A DNA stretch of 64,000 bases from Streptomyces sp. SW4 (GTDB lineage Bacteria; Actinomycetota; Actinomycetes; Streptomycetales; Streptomycetaceae): positions 5,391,001 through 5,455,000 of the forward strand of contig QKWM01000004.1 of assembly GCA_003248315.1 (NCBI GenBank), read 5' to 3'. The position numbers and the translations under genes were made by a program. Positions 45,933 to 56,715 of this stretch are shown here, piece after piece (the stretch's first letter is position 1; each line of letters starts with the position of its first letter). Under the pieces are notes generated by a model. It was given only the letters and a program-made list of their open reading frames with translations. It was not told the DNA's origin and made no database searches.

Positions 45933-46925
45933 ATGGAGCTCGAGGTGAGGCACTTACGTGCGCTGTGCGCCATAGCCGACGCAGGCAGCCTGCACCGGGC
46001 GGCCCGCCAACTCGGCGTCGCCCAACCCACGTTGAGCACCCAGCTGGTCCGCATCGAACAGGCCCTGGGCGGGCCCTTGTTCGTCCGCGAGCGCACCGGC
46101 TGCCGCCCCACCCCGCTCGGCCGCACCGTCCTCGGCCGCGCCCGGCCCCTGCTGGCCGACATGCGGGCTCTGGTCCGCGAGGCGCGTGCCGCCGCGGCCG
46201 GCGGCGAGAGCACCCTGCGCATCGGCTCCACCGCCAGCCGGGCCCTGGCCGGCTGGCTGCGCCGGCTCAGACGCCCCGGCCGGGAACCGACGCTCCAGAT
46301 GGACGTCTCCGCCAACGCCCTGCTGCGCCGCGTCGCCGACGGACAGCTCGACGTCGCCTTCGTGCACGAGGTCGAGGGCTGCCCGCTGCACGTGCCCGAG
46401 GAGCTGTGGCTGCGGGTCCTGGTCGAGCGGGAACCGCAGTTCGTCATGGTGCCGGCCGGTCATCCGGCCGCCGCCCGGCCCGTCGTCCATCTCGCCGACC
46501 TGGCCGCCGACTGCTGGATGGTCGACCCCACCGTCGACGGCGAGTGGGACGGCGTCCACCGCATGCTGCGCGCGGCCGGGCTCGACCCGCGCGTCCTGCA
46601 CGGCGACTACCACACGGCCGCCTCCCTGGTCGCCACCGGGGACGTGGTGACGGTCTGTCAGCCCAGCTCCCAGTCCCGCCCCGACACCGCCGTGCGCCGC
46701 CTGTACGGCGACCCCCTCGGCGTCCGGCTGCTGCTGGCCGCCCGTACCCGTGCCGAACTCGACGCCGTCTACCCGGCGTTGGAGGAGGCGTACTGGGAGG
46801 TGGCCCGGCAGTCACCGGCGTACCGCGCCCTGCTGGACGACCCCGGCCTCGCGGTGCCCGCCCGGCCCGCGCCCGGCGGCGAGGCGCCCGACGCGGACCG
46901 GCCCGTGTGCGCGCCGGCCCACTGA
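45933..46925 (+). CDS. snpR: LysR-type transcriptional activator of snapalysin
   Basis: 330 residues, intact. Residues 1-60 are the LysR winged helix (LEVRHLRALCAIADAGSLHRAARQLGVAQPTLSTQLVRIEQAL, with a recognition helix after GVAQPTLS). Residues 90-300 form the effector-binding domain (TLRIGSTASRALAGWL, LDVAFVHEVEGCPLH). It is transcribed divergently from snpA, with a T-N11-A site in between, matching the SnpR/MprR activators of small neutral proteases in Streptomyces. The last 25 residues are a Pro/Ala tail. Confidence 0.9.
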   Translation: MELEVRHLRALCAIADAGSLHRAARQLGVAQPTLSTQLVRIEQALGGPLFVRERTGCRPTPLGRTVLGRARPLLADMRALVREARAAAAGGESTLRIGSTASRALAGWLRRLRRPGREPTLQMDVSANALLRRVADGQLDVAFVHEVEGCPLHVPEELWLRVLVEREPQFVMVPAGHPAAARPVVHLADLAADCWMVDPTVDGEWDGVHRMLRAAGLDPRVLHGDYHTAASLVATGDVVTVCQPSSQSRPDTAVRRLYGDPLGVRLLLAARTRAELDAVYPALEEAYWEVARQSPAYRALLDDPGLAVPARPAPGGEAPDADRPVCAPAH

Positions 46926-46964
46926 GCCCGTCCCGGGTTTGGCACCCCCGTCCCGGGCAAGGCG

Positions 46965-47390
46965 ATGTCCATGACGGAAGCGAACAACAAGACGCAGCAG
47001 AAGACCGACGGCGCGCGCACCGCCGCCACCAAGGCGGGCCGGGCCGCCGACAAGGCCACCGCACCGGCGTCCAGGGCGGCGAAGAACGCCGCCGGCGAGA
47101 CGGCCTCCGCCGCGAAGAACGGCGCGCAGCGCGCCGCCGACGCCGCCGGCGGTGCCGCGCACGCCGCGGCCAGGGGCGTCGAGGCCGGCCGCCAGGCCGT
47201 CGTCGCCACCTCGGGCCAGGTCGCGGCCGGAGCCAGGACCGCCTGGACGCTGATCGCCGACCGCAAGCTTGTCGCGGCCGGTGTCGGGGCCGGCCTGACC
47301 GCGCTGACCGCCGCCTCGTACGCGGTGGGCCGCCGCGCCGGCCGGCAGGCGCAGGGTCCCCTCACCCGGCTCACCGGCGGCCGGATCTGA
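46965..47390 (+). CDS. Ala/Lys-rich protein with C-terminal membrane segment
   Basis: 141 residues. Residues 1-95 are a low-complexity Ala/Lys/Thr stretch (KAGRAADKATAPASRAAKNA) reminiscent of histone H1 tails or late-embryogenesis-like stress proteins. Residues 100-125 form one probable membrane-associated segment (KLVAAGVGAGLTALTAASYAVG), followed by a basic end. Starts at ATG 46965 or 46971; the upstream GGGCAAGGCG is a modest ribosome site. The role is unknown; it may bind DNA at the membrane or protect under stress. Confidence 0.65.
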   Translation: MSMTEANNKTQQKTDGARTAATKAGRAADKATAPASRAAKNAAGETASAAKNGAQRAADAAGGAAHAAARGVEAGRQAVVATSGQVAAGARTAWTLIADRKLVAAGVGAGLTALTAASYAVGRRAGRQAQGPLTRLTGGRI

Positions 47391-47457
47391 CACCCTGGGC
47401 GGCCCCGGCCGGCCTTCCGGCGGACGACGGGAAGTGCCGGACGGGCCCTGGCGCAGG

Positions 47458-47953
47458 TCAGGCTCCCGTACGACCCGGAACGTGGCCGGCCCACCTCGAG
47501 CACACCGTCGTCCAGCGGCGTGCACCGCACCCCGCCCCCGCCGCGCAGCGCGCGCTGGGCACCGGGGCCCACGGTGACGTCCATCCACGCGCACGGCCGG
47601 GCGGGCCGGTTCACGGCCAGTCGCACCGGCCCGTGCCCGCAGTCCAGGGCGATCGTCGCGCCGACGTGCGCGTCGACGTCCACCCCGCGCAGCAGGATGT
47701 TGCGCCGGGTGTGCCGCAGGTCGGCGGCCGGGTCGATGTCCGCCGGCAGGTTCTCGGCGGACATCAGGGTCACCGCGGCGTCGCGGTGGGCGGGCCGCCC
47801 GTAGTACCGGTCGCCGACCAGCCCCAGACCGGCACGCACCTCCACCCGGCGCACCCGCTCGTCCGCCGGGCCCGGCGCCGGGCCGTCCGCGGGGCGGCCC
47901 GCCAGGCGGTGCTCCGCGGACACCAGCAGCTGCAGCACCTCCACCTCGATCAC
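47458..47953 (-). CDS. MOSC domain protein, 3' end uncertain
   Basis: Residues 1-140 match MOSC (MoCo sulfurase C-terminal-like) proteins: VLQLLVSAEHRLAGRP, VEVRAGLGLVGDRYYGRP, VTLMSAENL, RRNILLRGVDVDAHVG, CAWMDVTVGPGAQRALRGGGGVR. The frame as given runs on across the next gene. In another frame it ends VPGRTGA at 47458, after two missing bases near 47480, giving about 165 residues. MOSC domains carry sulfur or bind metal-sulfur intermediates; this small stand-alone type is of unknown function. It is convergent with the Ala/Lys-rich protein. Confidence 0.75.
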
Positions 47954-48056
47954 CCGCCCAGCCTATGCCCGGCCGCCGGGCCGTGGTCCCGGGCGCCCGC
48001 GCCTCGGGGAAGATGGACCGCGAGCATTGCGGACCACCCACGAGGAGGAACGGGGC

Positions 48057-49696
<1,640 letters not shown>

Positions 49697-49817
49697 CCCG
49701 GACCCGGTCCACGACCGGGGGTGTGCGCGGGCGCCCCGGGGGCACCCGGTCCCTGCGGGAAGGTGCAGGGGCGTGGCGGCGCGGCAAGGGACGGCCGCGC
49801 CGCCACCTGCACGTCGG

Positions 49818-50018
49818 GCGGAAGCCGGACCGCCCGCCTCGCGGCCCACGCCGCGCCGCCCCGGACATCAGGCGGAAGGCGGACCGCCCGCCTTGCGGCC
49901 CACGCCGCGCCGCCCCGGACATCAGGCGGGAGCCGGACCGCCCGCCTTGCGGCCCACGCCGCGCCGCCCCCGGACATCAGGCGGAAGCCGGACCGCCCGC
50001 CTTGCGGCCCACGCCGCC
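49818..50018. repeat. 54-bp tandem repeat extending from the 3' end of the methyltransferase gene
   Basis: Units start at 49818, 49872, 49926 and 49981 (period 54, 54, 55). The last, partial unit is the final coding segment and stop region of the PF04672 methyltransferase. The other three are near-identical copies downstream of its stop, about 95 percent alike by eye. Confidence 0.9.
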
Positions 50019-50810
50019 GAACATGGCGACCTCGGCCGGCATCGGGTCGTCGCCCTCCTCCGGCCGCCAGCGGTTGCAGGAGACCACGCCGGGGGAGACC
50101 AGTTCCAGCCCGTCGAAGAACCGGGCCACGTCCTCGGGGCTGCGCTGGGTCAGCTTCGGCGTGCCGTGCTCGTTCCAGAAGGCCACCGCCGCGTCCACGT
50201 CCGGCATGTCCGGCCGGGTCACGGTGTGCGACAGCACCAGGTGGCTGCCCGCGGGCAGGGCGTCCACGAGGCGCCGCACGATGCCGTACGCCTCGGCGTC
50301 GTCGTCCACGAAGATGACCACCCCCAGCAGCATCAGCGCCACGGGCCGGCTCAGGTCCAGCGTCCGGGCGGCGTGCTCCAGGATGGTGTCGACGTTGCGC
50401 AGGTCCTCGTCGAGGTAGTCGGTGCGCCCCTGCGGCGTGCTGGTGAGCAGCGCCTCGGCGTGCGCGAGGACGATCGGGTCGTTGTCCACGTAGACGACCC
50501 GCGACTCGGGGGCGATCCGCTGGGCCACCTCATGGGTGTTGTCGGCCGTCGGCAGCCCGGTGCCGATGTCGAGGAACTGCCGGATGCCGCACTCGCCGAC
50601 CAGGTACCGCACGGCACGGCCGAGGAACTGCCGGTCCGCGCGCGCGTAGTCCCCGATACCGGGGTGGAGTTCGCGTATCCGGTCGCCGGTCTGCTGGTCG
50701 ACGGGGTAGTGGTCCTTGCCGCCCAGCCAGTAGTTCCAGATGCGCGCCGTGTGCGGCTGGTCGGTCTTGATTCTGTCGCGCAGCTCGCTCGACAGGGCTC
50801 TGTCCGTCAT
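49977..50810 (-). CDS. SAM-dependent methyltransferase (PF04672)
   Basis: 277 residues, intact. It belongs to the actinobacteria-specific SAM methyltransferase family once called DUF574: KTDQPHTARIWNYWLGGKDHYPVD, the SAM-binding FLDIGTGLPTADNTHEVAQ and VVYVDNDPIVLAHAEALL, and DAAVAFWNEHGTPKLTQRS. Substrates are unknown for the family. GGAGGACCGCAC precedes the ATG at 50810. Its last 15 codons belong to a 54-bp tandem array that continues beyond the stop; the C-terminal VGRKAGGPASA is therefore encoded by one repeat unit. Confidence 0.92.
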   Translation of the reverse strand: MTDRALSSELRDRIKTDQPHTARIWNYWLGGKDHYPVDQQTGDRIRELHPGIGDYARADRQFLGRAVRYLVGECGIRQFLDIGTGLPTADNTHEVAQRIAPESRVVYVDNDPIVLAHAEALLTSTPQGRTDYLDEDLRNVDTILEHAARTLDLSRPVALMLLGVVIFVDDDAEAYGIVRRLVDALPAGSHLVLSHTVTRPDMPDVDAAVAFWNEHGTPKLTQRSPEDVARFFDGLELVSPGVVSCNRWRPEEGDDPMPAEVAMFGGVGRKAGGPASA

Positions 50811-50891
50811 GTGCGGTCCTCCGGTCCGGGCGTGATCCCTTGCGGAGAACGGTAGTTGACGCGACGGCGGGACCGTACGCCACCCGTCGGT

Positions 50892-51427
50892 TCACTCCCA
50901 GACCTCGTCGCTGCCGCAGACCCGCGCCCCCATGTTGCGCTCCATCAGGCGCAGCGCGGCGTCCGCCAGGTCGGCGTGGATGTGGGCGACGGCGTCGCGC
51001 GGCACGACGACGCCGAGGTGGCGGATGTGCGCGTCGAGCGCCGAGTACAGCACGCACTGCTCCGTCACCTGGCCGCACAGCACCAGCCGGTCGATGCCCT
51101 GCTGCTGGAGCAGGTAGTCCAGCGGGTCCCGAAGAAGACCGAGTGCCGGGCCTTGATCACGAACAGCGAGCGGTCGTCGGGCCGCAGCGGCTCGACGAGG
51201 TGTGCGTGCGGCCCGGCCAGGGCCTTGTCCAGCAGCTCGCCGTGGTGGGAGCGCCATTCGCCGAAGTTGTCGTTGACGTAGATCACCGGCGTGTCCCGCT
51301 CCCGCGCCTGCTCCAGCAGCCGGGCCAGGACGGGCACCACGGCCTGCGCGGAGTCGATCAGCAGGCCGGCGTCCTCGTGGTCGTAGGTGTTGATCATGTC
51401 GATGACGATCAGTGCGGTCTTGCCCAT
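50892..51427 (-). CDS. Isochorismatase-like cysteine hydrolase, frameshifted
   Basis: About 178 residues after repair. The catalytic triad of the family is visible: Asp in LIVIDMINTYDHEDAG, Lys in VIKARHSVFFGT, and Cys in LVLCGQVTEQCVLYSALDA, with the conserved cis-peptide just before it. Relatives include nicotinamidases and isochorismatases; the substrate here is uncertain. The ATG at 51427 starts GKTALIVIDM. One base is missing near 51131. It stands alone, convergent with nothing and divergent from the Rpf gene. Confidence 0.88.
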
Positions 51428-51544
51428 GGGCCCAGGCTGCCACTCGCCGGTGGCGGGGCCGGGGAGGCGGTGCCGCCATCCGTCCGGCGTACCGGACGGC
51501 CCGCGCGGCGAGTGCGCTCCGTGAGCGTGTGTCACAGTCCGTTC

Positions 51545-51910
51545 ATGATGATGTGCCAGAACGATGACACGACCGGCTCGCGCGGGGCCGGCAAGCACCG
51601 GATCAGGACCGCGGCCGTGGCCGTGGCGACCGCGGTGGCACTCGGGATCCCCACGACCGCACTCGCGGCGCCGTCCGCCCGCCTCGGGCCGGACTGGGAC
51701 GCCATCGCCGCCTGCGAGTCCGGGGGCGACTGGAACGCCAACACCGGCAACGGCCACTACGGCGGACTGCAGTTCGCGCAGTCGAGCTGGATCGCGGCCG
51801 GCGGACGCAAGTACGCTCCCCGGGCCGACCTCGCCACGCGGGCGGAGCAGATCGCCGTCGCCGAGCGGCTGGCCGAGCTCCAGGGCATGTCGGCCTGGGC
51901 CTGCGCCTGA
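51545..51910 (+). CDS. Secreted transglycosylase-like protein (resuscitation-promoting factor domain)
   Basis: 121 residues. After a signal peptide (RIRTAAVAVATAVALGIPTT, cleaved near ALAAPS), residues 47-120 form a single Rpf domain: WDAIAACESGGDWNANTGNG with the catalytic Glu, YGGLQFAQSSWIAAGG, and two cysteines that form the family's disulfide. It cleaves peptidoglycan and is involved in spore germination and growth resumption in Streptomyces. There is no LysM or other wall-binding domain. Three consecutive ATGs (51545, 51548, 51551) compete; none has a good ribosome site. The c-di-AMP riboswitch that precedes some rpf genes was not seen in the 117-base spacer. Confidence 0.88.
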   Translation: MMMCQNDDTTGSRGAGKHRIRTAAVAVATAVALGIPTTALAAPSARLGPDWDAIAACESGGDWNANTGNGHYGGLQFAQSSWIAAGGRKYAPRADLATRAEQIAVAERLAELQGMSAWACA

Positions 51911-51911
51911 C

Positions 51912-52948
51912 TCAGGGCACCGGCTCCAGGCACCAGGCGGCGGCCCGGCCGGCCGCGGCGGCCCGGTTGGGGACGCCCAGCTTGGCCAGGAGGTGCTCGA
52001 CATGCGTCGCCACGGTGCGCACACCGACGCCCAGCCGCCCGGCGATCTCCCGGTTGGTCCGCCCCCGGGTCAGCTCGGCCAGGACCTCCGTCTCGCGCGG
52101 CGAGAGACCGGCGGGGTGCGCGACCGCACGGCAGGTGACCAGCACCGCCCGGTCCCGGCGGGTCAGCCGGAGTTCGAGCAGGCGACGCTGGTACGGCACC
52201 AGCACGACGGCCGGCAGCGGACGCCGGGCGGCGGCCCGCCGGACGAGGACGGTCAGCGGTGAGGCGGCGCCGGTGAGCCCCGGCAGCGGCGCGCCGCTCA
52301 CCGGCACCGGTGCCGTGTCCGCGTCCGGCGCCACCAGCACGGCACAGCCGTCGGCGGCGCGCCCGACGGACCCGGCGCCCGCGGGACCGGCCGCTCCGGC
52401 GGTCCCGGCGGCCTCGGTGCTGCCGGGGCGGACCAGCGGGTCGGCGAGCGCGCCCAGGCACTCGCCCAGCAGGGTCAGCGCGGCCCGGGCGCCGTCCTCC
52501 TCGGCCCGCACCCGCGTCGTGCTCACGTTCAGCACCCCGACGTACCGGCCGTCCGCCGCGAACAGGCACTGCGCGACACCGCCCCGGACACCCAGCGGGC
52601 GGAGCACCTCGCGGATGCCGGGGAGGCGTGCCGCTCGGGCTCCGGCACGTCCTGCCACCAGCGCACGCCGTCCGGGGAACGGCGGACGGCGGCGAACGAC
52701 GGGTCGTCGTGCAGCCGGGTCTCGATGTACGCCGTGGCGGCGGCGGGATAGGTGCCCACGAGGGTCAGGTGCCGGCGCCGCAGGGGATCCCAGCGCGCCA
52801 GGGACGCGAAGTCGTGGGCGACCAGCCCGGACAGCGCCGCCAGCACCGCGTCCGCGCCGCCCGTGCCGCGGGCGGCGTCCCGCGCGGCACGGCGCAGCTC
52901 CAGCGCGGCGCCGAGCACATCCGCCGTCGCCCGCCGTGCCGTCGTCAT
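51912..52948 (-). CDS. LuxR-family transcriptional regulator, frameshifted
   Basis: About 345 residues after repair. The N-terminal region is GAF-like (LSGLVAHDFASLARWDPLR, DGVRWWQDVP, AADGRYVGVLNVST), and a Gly/Ala/Pro linker follows. The C-terminus is a LuxR helix-turn-helix: GLSPRETEVLAELTRGRTNREIAGRLGVGVRTVATHVEHLLAKLGV. ATG at 52948 is preferred over 52960. One base is missing near 52632. The stop is one base from the stop of the convergent Rpf gene. The upstream amidohydrolase gene is on the same strand, 32 bases away, and may be co-regulated. Confidence 0.85.
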
Positions 52949-52980
52949 GCGACCCAGCATGATCACGGCACGCGGCCCGG

Positions 52981-54708
52981 TCAAACGGCCGGCGCCTCGT
53001 GCACCACCTCGCCCCCGACGGCGGTGAACACGACGTCCAGACCGGGTATGTCGTGCGGGTCCGTCGCGAGCAGGTCACCGTCGACGACGCACAGGTCGGC
53101 GACCTTGCCCACCTCCAGCGTGCCCTTCCAGTCCTCCGCGAAGTCCTGCCAGGCCGCGTCCGCCGTGTACGTCCGCAGCGCCTCGGCGAGCCGGATCCGC
53201 TGGTCCGCGCCGCTGACCCGGCCGCTGCCCCGGGCCTTGCGCAGCATCATCGTCGACACGCCCTGCCGCCAGTCCGGGAAGGTCACGGGCGCGTCCGACC
53301 CGCTGGTCACCCGCACCCCGGCGTCGAGGGCGTCGCGGTAGGGCCACTCGTAGGCCGCGCGGCGCGGACCGACGAACTCCTCCTCGATGTCCGCCACCGC
53401 CCACTTGATGGTCGGGTTCATGTTGACGCCGAAGCCGTGCTCCGCCAGCAGCTTCATGCTGCGCGCGGTGAGGAAGTCGCCGTGGATGACGTAGTGCCGG
53501 GCGTCCGGCCTCGGACGGCCGGCGGCGGCCGCGGCGAACGCGTCCACGACCGCGTCGATGCAGCGGTCACCGGTGGCGTGGACCCCGACCTGGAGCCCCG
53601 CCGCGTGGGCGTGCCGGATCATCTCGGCGAGCCCGGCCGTGCGCTCCCCGTCCGTGTGCCCGCCGACGCACAGCGCGCCGTGCCCGCCGCCCACGTACGG
53701 CTCGTGCATCCACGACGTCCTGTTGAGCGGGATGCCGTCGGCGAAGATCTTCACGCCCAGGACGGCGAGCCGGCGCGGATCGGCGGACGGTGTCACGTGC
53801 AGGCCGTCCAGGACGCGGACGAACTCCTCGGCGGTGCTCGCCATCCCGCTGGGCAGGAGCAGCACCCCGACCCGGGCGGTGAGTTCGCCGCGCTCCAGCA
53901 GGTCCCGGTAGGCCGTCAGCACGTCCTGGCCGAGGGCACCCCGCATCAGGACGTCGCCGCCCGGACCGAGGCCGGGCTCGGTGTAGCTGGTGACGCCGAG
54001 CCGGGCCAGGGTGGCCAGCGTGGCCCTGATCGCGTCGGTCTTCGCCTGCCGCGACGGCAGGGGCACCGCCCGGTGGACGAGGTCCTGGGCGCCCTCCTGG
54101 AGAATGCCGGTCGGCTCCCCGGACCCGTCGGTGACGACACCCGCGCCGGACGGCCCGGTCGTGTGCCGGCCGACACCGGCGCGGGCGAGGGCGGCGGAGT
54201 TGACCCAGGTGGCGTGTCCCGACGCGGAGAACAGCAGCACCGGGTGGTCCGGGCTGACGGGGTCGAGGTCCCGGCGGGTGGGCAGCCGGTGGGGATCGGC
54301 GGCGCACTCCGCGAGGGACGACAGGTCCCAGCCGTGCCCGACGACCCACTCCCCGGCGGGCACCTCCCGGACGGCCTCGCGCACGGCGCGGACCACGTCC
54401 GCGACCGACCGCACCGCGGGCGGGGTCAGGTCCAGGGAGAGCGGGGGCCGGGTCAGCCCGAAGGCGCAGCCGTGCAGGTGCGCGTCGTTGATGCCGGGCA
54501 GCAGGGTGCCGCCCCGCAGGTCCACGACCCGGGTGCGGGGACCGGCGTGCGCCATGACCTCGGCGCGGTCGCCGACCGCCGCGACGACGCCGTCGGTCAC
54601 CGCCAGGGCGGAGGCGACGGTGAAGTCCGCGTCGACCGTGAGCACACGGCCGTCGACGAAGACGAGGTCCGCAGGGGGTACGGCGGCCAAGGTGGTGTTC
54701 CCTTCCAT
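52981..54708 (-). CDS. Amidohydrolase family protein (YtcJ/LAF3-like)
   Basis: 575 residues, intact. Metal-dependent amidohydrolase of the amidohydrolase-3 type: VDADFTVASALAVTDGVVAAVGD (N-terminal beta sandwich), the metal-binding GINDAHLHG (H-x-H), HYVIHGDFL, and SGSDAPVTFPDW with the catalytic Asp. The C-terminus LEVGKVADLCVVDGDLL is typical. No signal peptide. The ATG at 54708 is followed by EGNTTLAAV. Substrates of this branch are generally unknown; cyclic amides or N-acyl compounds are likely. It precedes the LuxR gene on the same strand. Confidence 0.9.
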   Translation of the reverse strand: MEGNTTLAAVPPADLVFVDGRVLTVDADFTVASALAVTDGVVAAVGDRAEVMAHAGPRTRVVDLRGGTLLPGINDAHLHGCAFGLTRPPLSLDLTPPAVRSVADVVRAVREAVREVPAGEWVVGHGWDLSSLAECAADPHRLPTRRDLDPVSPDHPVLLFSASGHATWVNSAALARAGVGRHTTGPSGAGVVTDGSGEPTGILQEGAQDLVHRAVPLPSRQAKTDAIRATLATLARLGVTSYTEPGLGPGGDVLMRGALGQDVLTAYRDLLERGELTARVGVLLLPSGMASTAEEFVRVLDGLHVTPSADPRRLAVLGVKIFADGIPLNRTSWMHEPYVGGGHGALCVGGHTDGERTAGLAEMIRHAHAAGLQVGVHATGDRCIDAVVDAFAAAAAGRPRPDARHYVIHGDFLTARSMKLLAEHGFGVNMNPTIKWAVADIEEEFVGPRRAAYEWPYRDALDAGVRVTSGSDAPVTFPDWRQGVSTMMLRKARGSGRVSGADQRIRLAEALRTYTADAAWQDFAEDWKGTLEVGKVADLCVVDGDLLATDPHDIPGLDVVFTAVGGEVVHEAPAV

Positions 54709-54891
54709 CGGCGGGTGGTGCGGTCCGCACTCTGCCCCGCCCGGAACGGGCCCGCATCGGTCATCCGACGGAGGGCGGGTGACGTGCCCGGAGGGGCCGG
54801 CCCGGAGCGGAGGCGGGCGGGCCCGCCGCCATTGAGGTGGTTTCCGGCCCGCGCCGGCGTGGCCGGGCGGCGCCGGTGATACCGACAGCCC

Positions 54892-55619
54892 ATGAGCTCT
54901 GCACGACGTCCCCACCCGCTGCGTGCCACGGCCCTGCGTGCGACGGCCGCCCTCTGCGTCCTCGGCGGACCGGCGCTGCTGCTGACCGGCTGCGGCGACA
55001 CCGAGACCCGGGCCACCGGCACCGCCGCGGCACAGACCACCGCCCCCACCACCGCGTCCCCGTCCCTCACCGAGGACCAGGCCGAACGCAAGGACCTGCT
55101 CTCCCGGACCAAGGTGGCCTGGGACAAGGCGGCCGAGACCGCCGTCGGCGAGGTACCCGACAGCAAGCTCGTGGACCTCGAGCTGAAGTCCGCCCCGCGC
55201 GACGTCACGGCGTCGCCGACGGGCAGCCCCGCGCCCCGCACCCCAACCCGGCACCGTCCCCCGGCGCTCCGGAGTGGGAGGCCAAGGTGGCCACCGCCGA
55301 CGGCACCGTGCACCGCGTCGAGATCGACGCCGTCGGCGGCAAGGTCTTCCGCACCGGGCAGGACCCGGACCAGGACGCCGGCGACAAACGGGAACTCGCC
55401 GACCGGCTGAAGCGGGCCGGCCAGACGCCGCAGCAGGCCGTCGAGAAGGCCACCGGCCGTTCCGACGGCACCGTCACCGGCGTCGAGCTCGGCGAGAACG
55501 ACGCCAACCGGCTGGTCTGGTCCGTCGACGTCGTCACGACCCGCGACTGGAACAAGACGACCCACGACGTCGACGCGGCGAGCGGCGAGATCCTGCGCGA
55601 ACACGTCGACCGGGACTGA
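54892..55619 (+). CDS. PepSY domain lipoprotein, frameshifted
   Basis: About 242 residues after repair. The signal peptide ends in the lipobox LLLTGC, so the protein is anchored outside the membrane. Two PepSY-type units are visible: KVAWDKAAETAVGEVPDSKLVDLEL with EWEAKVATADGTVHRVEIDAVGGKV, and AGQTPQQAVEKATGRSDGTVTGVEL with RLVWSVDVVTTRDWNKTTHDVDAASGEIL. PepSY domains often inhibit or regulate secreted peptidases. One base is missing near 55230. It lies 150 bases upstream of a snapalysin-like metalloprotease gene on the same strand, so a protease-inhibitor pairing is plausible. Confidence 0.85.
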
Positions 55620-55768
55620 ACGCGACCCCCGCGAGGCACCGGCGGGCCCCGGTCACCGGGCCGGCCGGTGCCCCCCGCCCGAACGGGGGATTGACGTCCG
55701 CGCGCCGCGGGCAGTGAGCCTCACGTATGTCATGCGCACGACTGCCTTCCCCCACAAGGAGGTCGACC

Positions 55769-56332
55769 ATGCACGTCCGCACGCTCACCCTCGCCGCCGC
55801 CGCGCTGGCGGTGGCCGTCCCCTCGCCGGCGGCGGGACCGCGGCGGCGGCTCCCGCACCGGTCCCGGAACGCGCCCAGGCCGCCCGGATCCTCACCTACG
55901 ACGCCCGGGGCGCCGCCGAGTTCCAGGCCGCCGTCGACCGGGGCGCTCGGATCTGGAACGAGAGCGTCGACGCCGTCGAGCTGCGCCCGGCGCAGGCCGG
56001 ACAGCGCGCCAACATCCGGATACTGGCGGACAACGGCTGGCCGCGCGCCCTGCCCACCTCCCTCGGCAACGGCACCGTGTACATCGGACGGCAGGCGGTG
56101 AACCAGGGCTACGACACCGTCCGCATCTCGTCCCACGAACTCGGCCACATCCTGGGCCTGCCGGACCGCAAGCCCGGCCCCTGCTCCAGCCTGATGTCGG
56201 GCTCGACCGCCGGCACCTCCTGCACCAACCCTACCCGACGCCGCCGAACGCGCCGAGGTCGAGGGCAACTTCGGCGGCACGGCCACCGCCGGCGCGGCCG
56301 CGGCACCGCGCGCGGTCCTGCTCGTGGACTGA
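55769..56332 (+). CDS. Second snapalysin-like secreted metalloprotease, frameshifted
   Basis: About 188 residues after repair. ATG at 55769 follows AAGGAGGTCGACC and starts a signal peptide (MHVRTLTLAAAALAVAVPSP). The M7 catalytic motif reads ISSHELGHILGLPDRK (His, Glu, His and Asp, as in snapalysin), followed by LMSGSTAGTSCTNPYPDAAERAEV. Breaks occur near 55840 and twice near 56232. It lacks the long propeptide of SnpA and has no LysR gene next to it. The mature domain shares the plan of SnpA 10 kb upstream but is clearly diverged. Confidence 0.83.
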
Positions 56333-56715
56333 ACGCCCCGCCACCCCTGGCACCGGCGTCACCGCGTCCCGCCCCGTACCGGTCCGAGAGCGAGACCGGT
56401 TCGGGTGGGACCGCCGGGCACACAGGGCCAAGGGCCCGTCCCGCGCCTGCGCGGACTGATCGACTGCGCCGCCACCGCCGCTCCCAGGTGCCGCTCGACG
56501 CCTCCGCCGAGGACCACGTCCGCGCCTGCCTCGTCGAGGCCGGCCTGCTGCGGGCGGGCCGGTGACGGCGGGCGGCCCCGGCCTCGACGCCGCGCGCCCG
56601 CCGGGATAACCGGTGGCTTCCGTGCCGCCCGGGCGGTGACAATCTCCGGTCGGACGGCAACGGGGGCTGGGCCCGGACGGTGAGGGCGCGATCCGGACGG
56701 GAAGGGAGCGCGGTC
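56333..56715. other. Spacer with a possible short coding remnant
   Basis: Between 56405 and 56565, two frames together read VPRLRGLIDCAATAAPR and then QVPLDASAEDHVRACLVEAGLLRAGR, with a stop at 56563-56565. This looks like a small protein or fragment broken by one missing base, but I recognise no family and no ribosome site. The rest shows nothing definite. Confidence 0.3.

Noticed and set aside
46930..46964. SigB-type -10 (GGGTTT) before the Ala/Lys-rich protein
   Set aside because: No GNNT occurs 14-16 bases upstream.
49818..50018. CRISPR-like array
   Set aside because: Units are contiguous tandem copies without unique spacers, one copy is coding sequence, and no cas gene is present.
51430..51544. 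c-di-AMP riboswitch before the Rpf gene
   Set aside because: The 117-base spacer is too short and shows none of the paired stems of that riboswitch.
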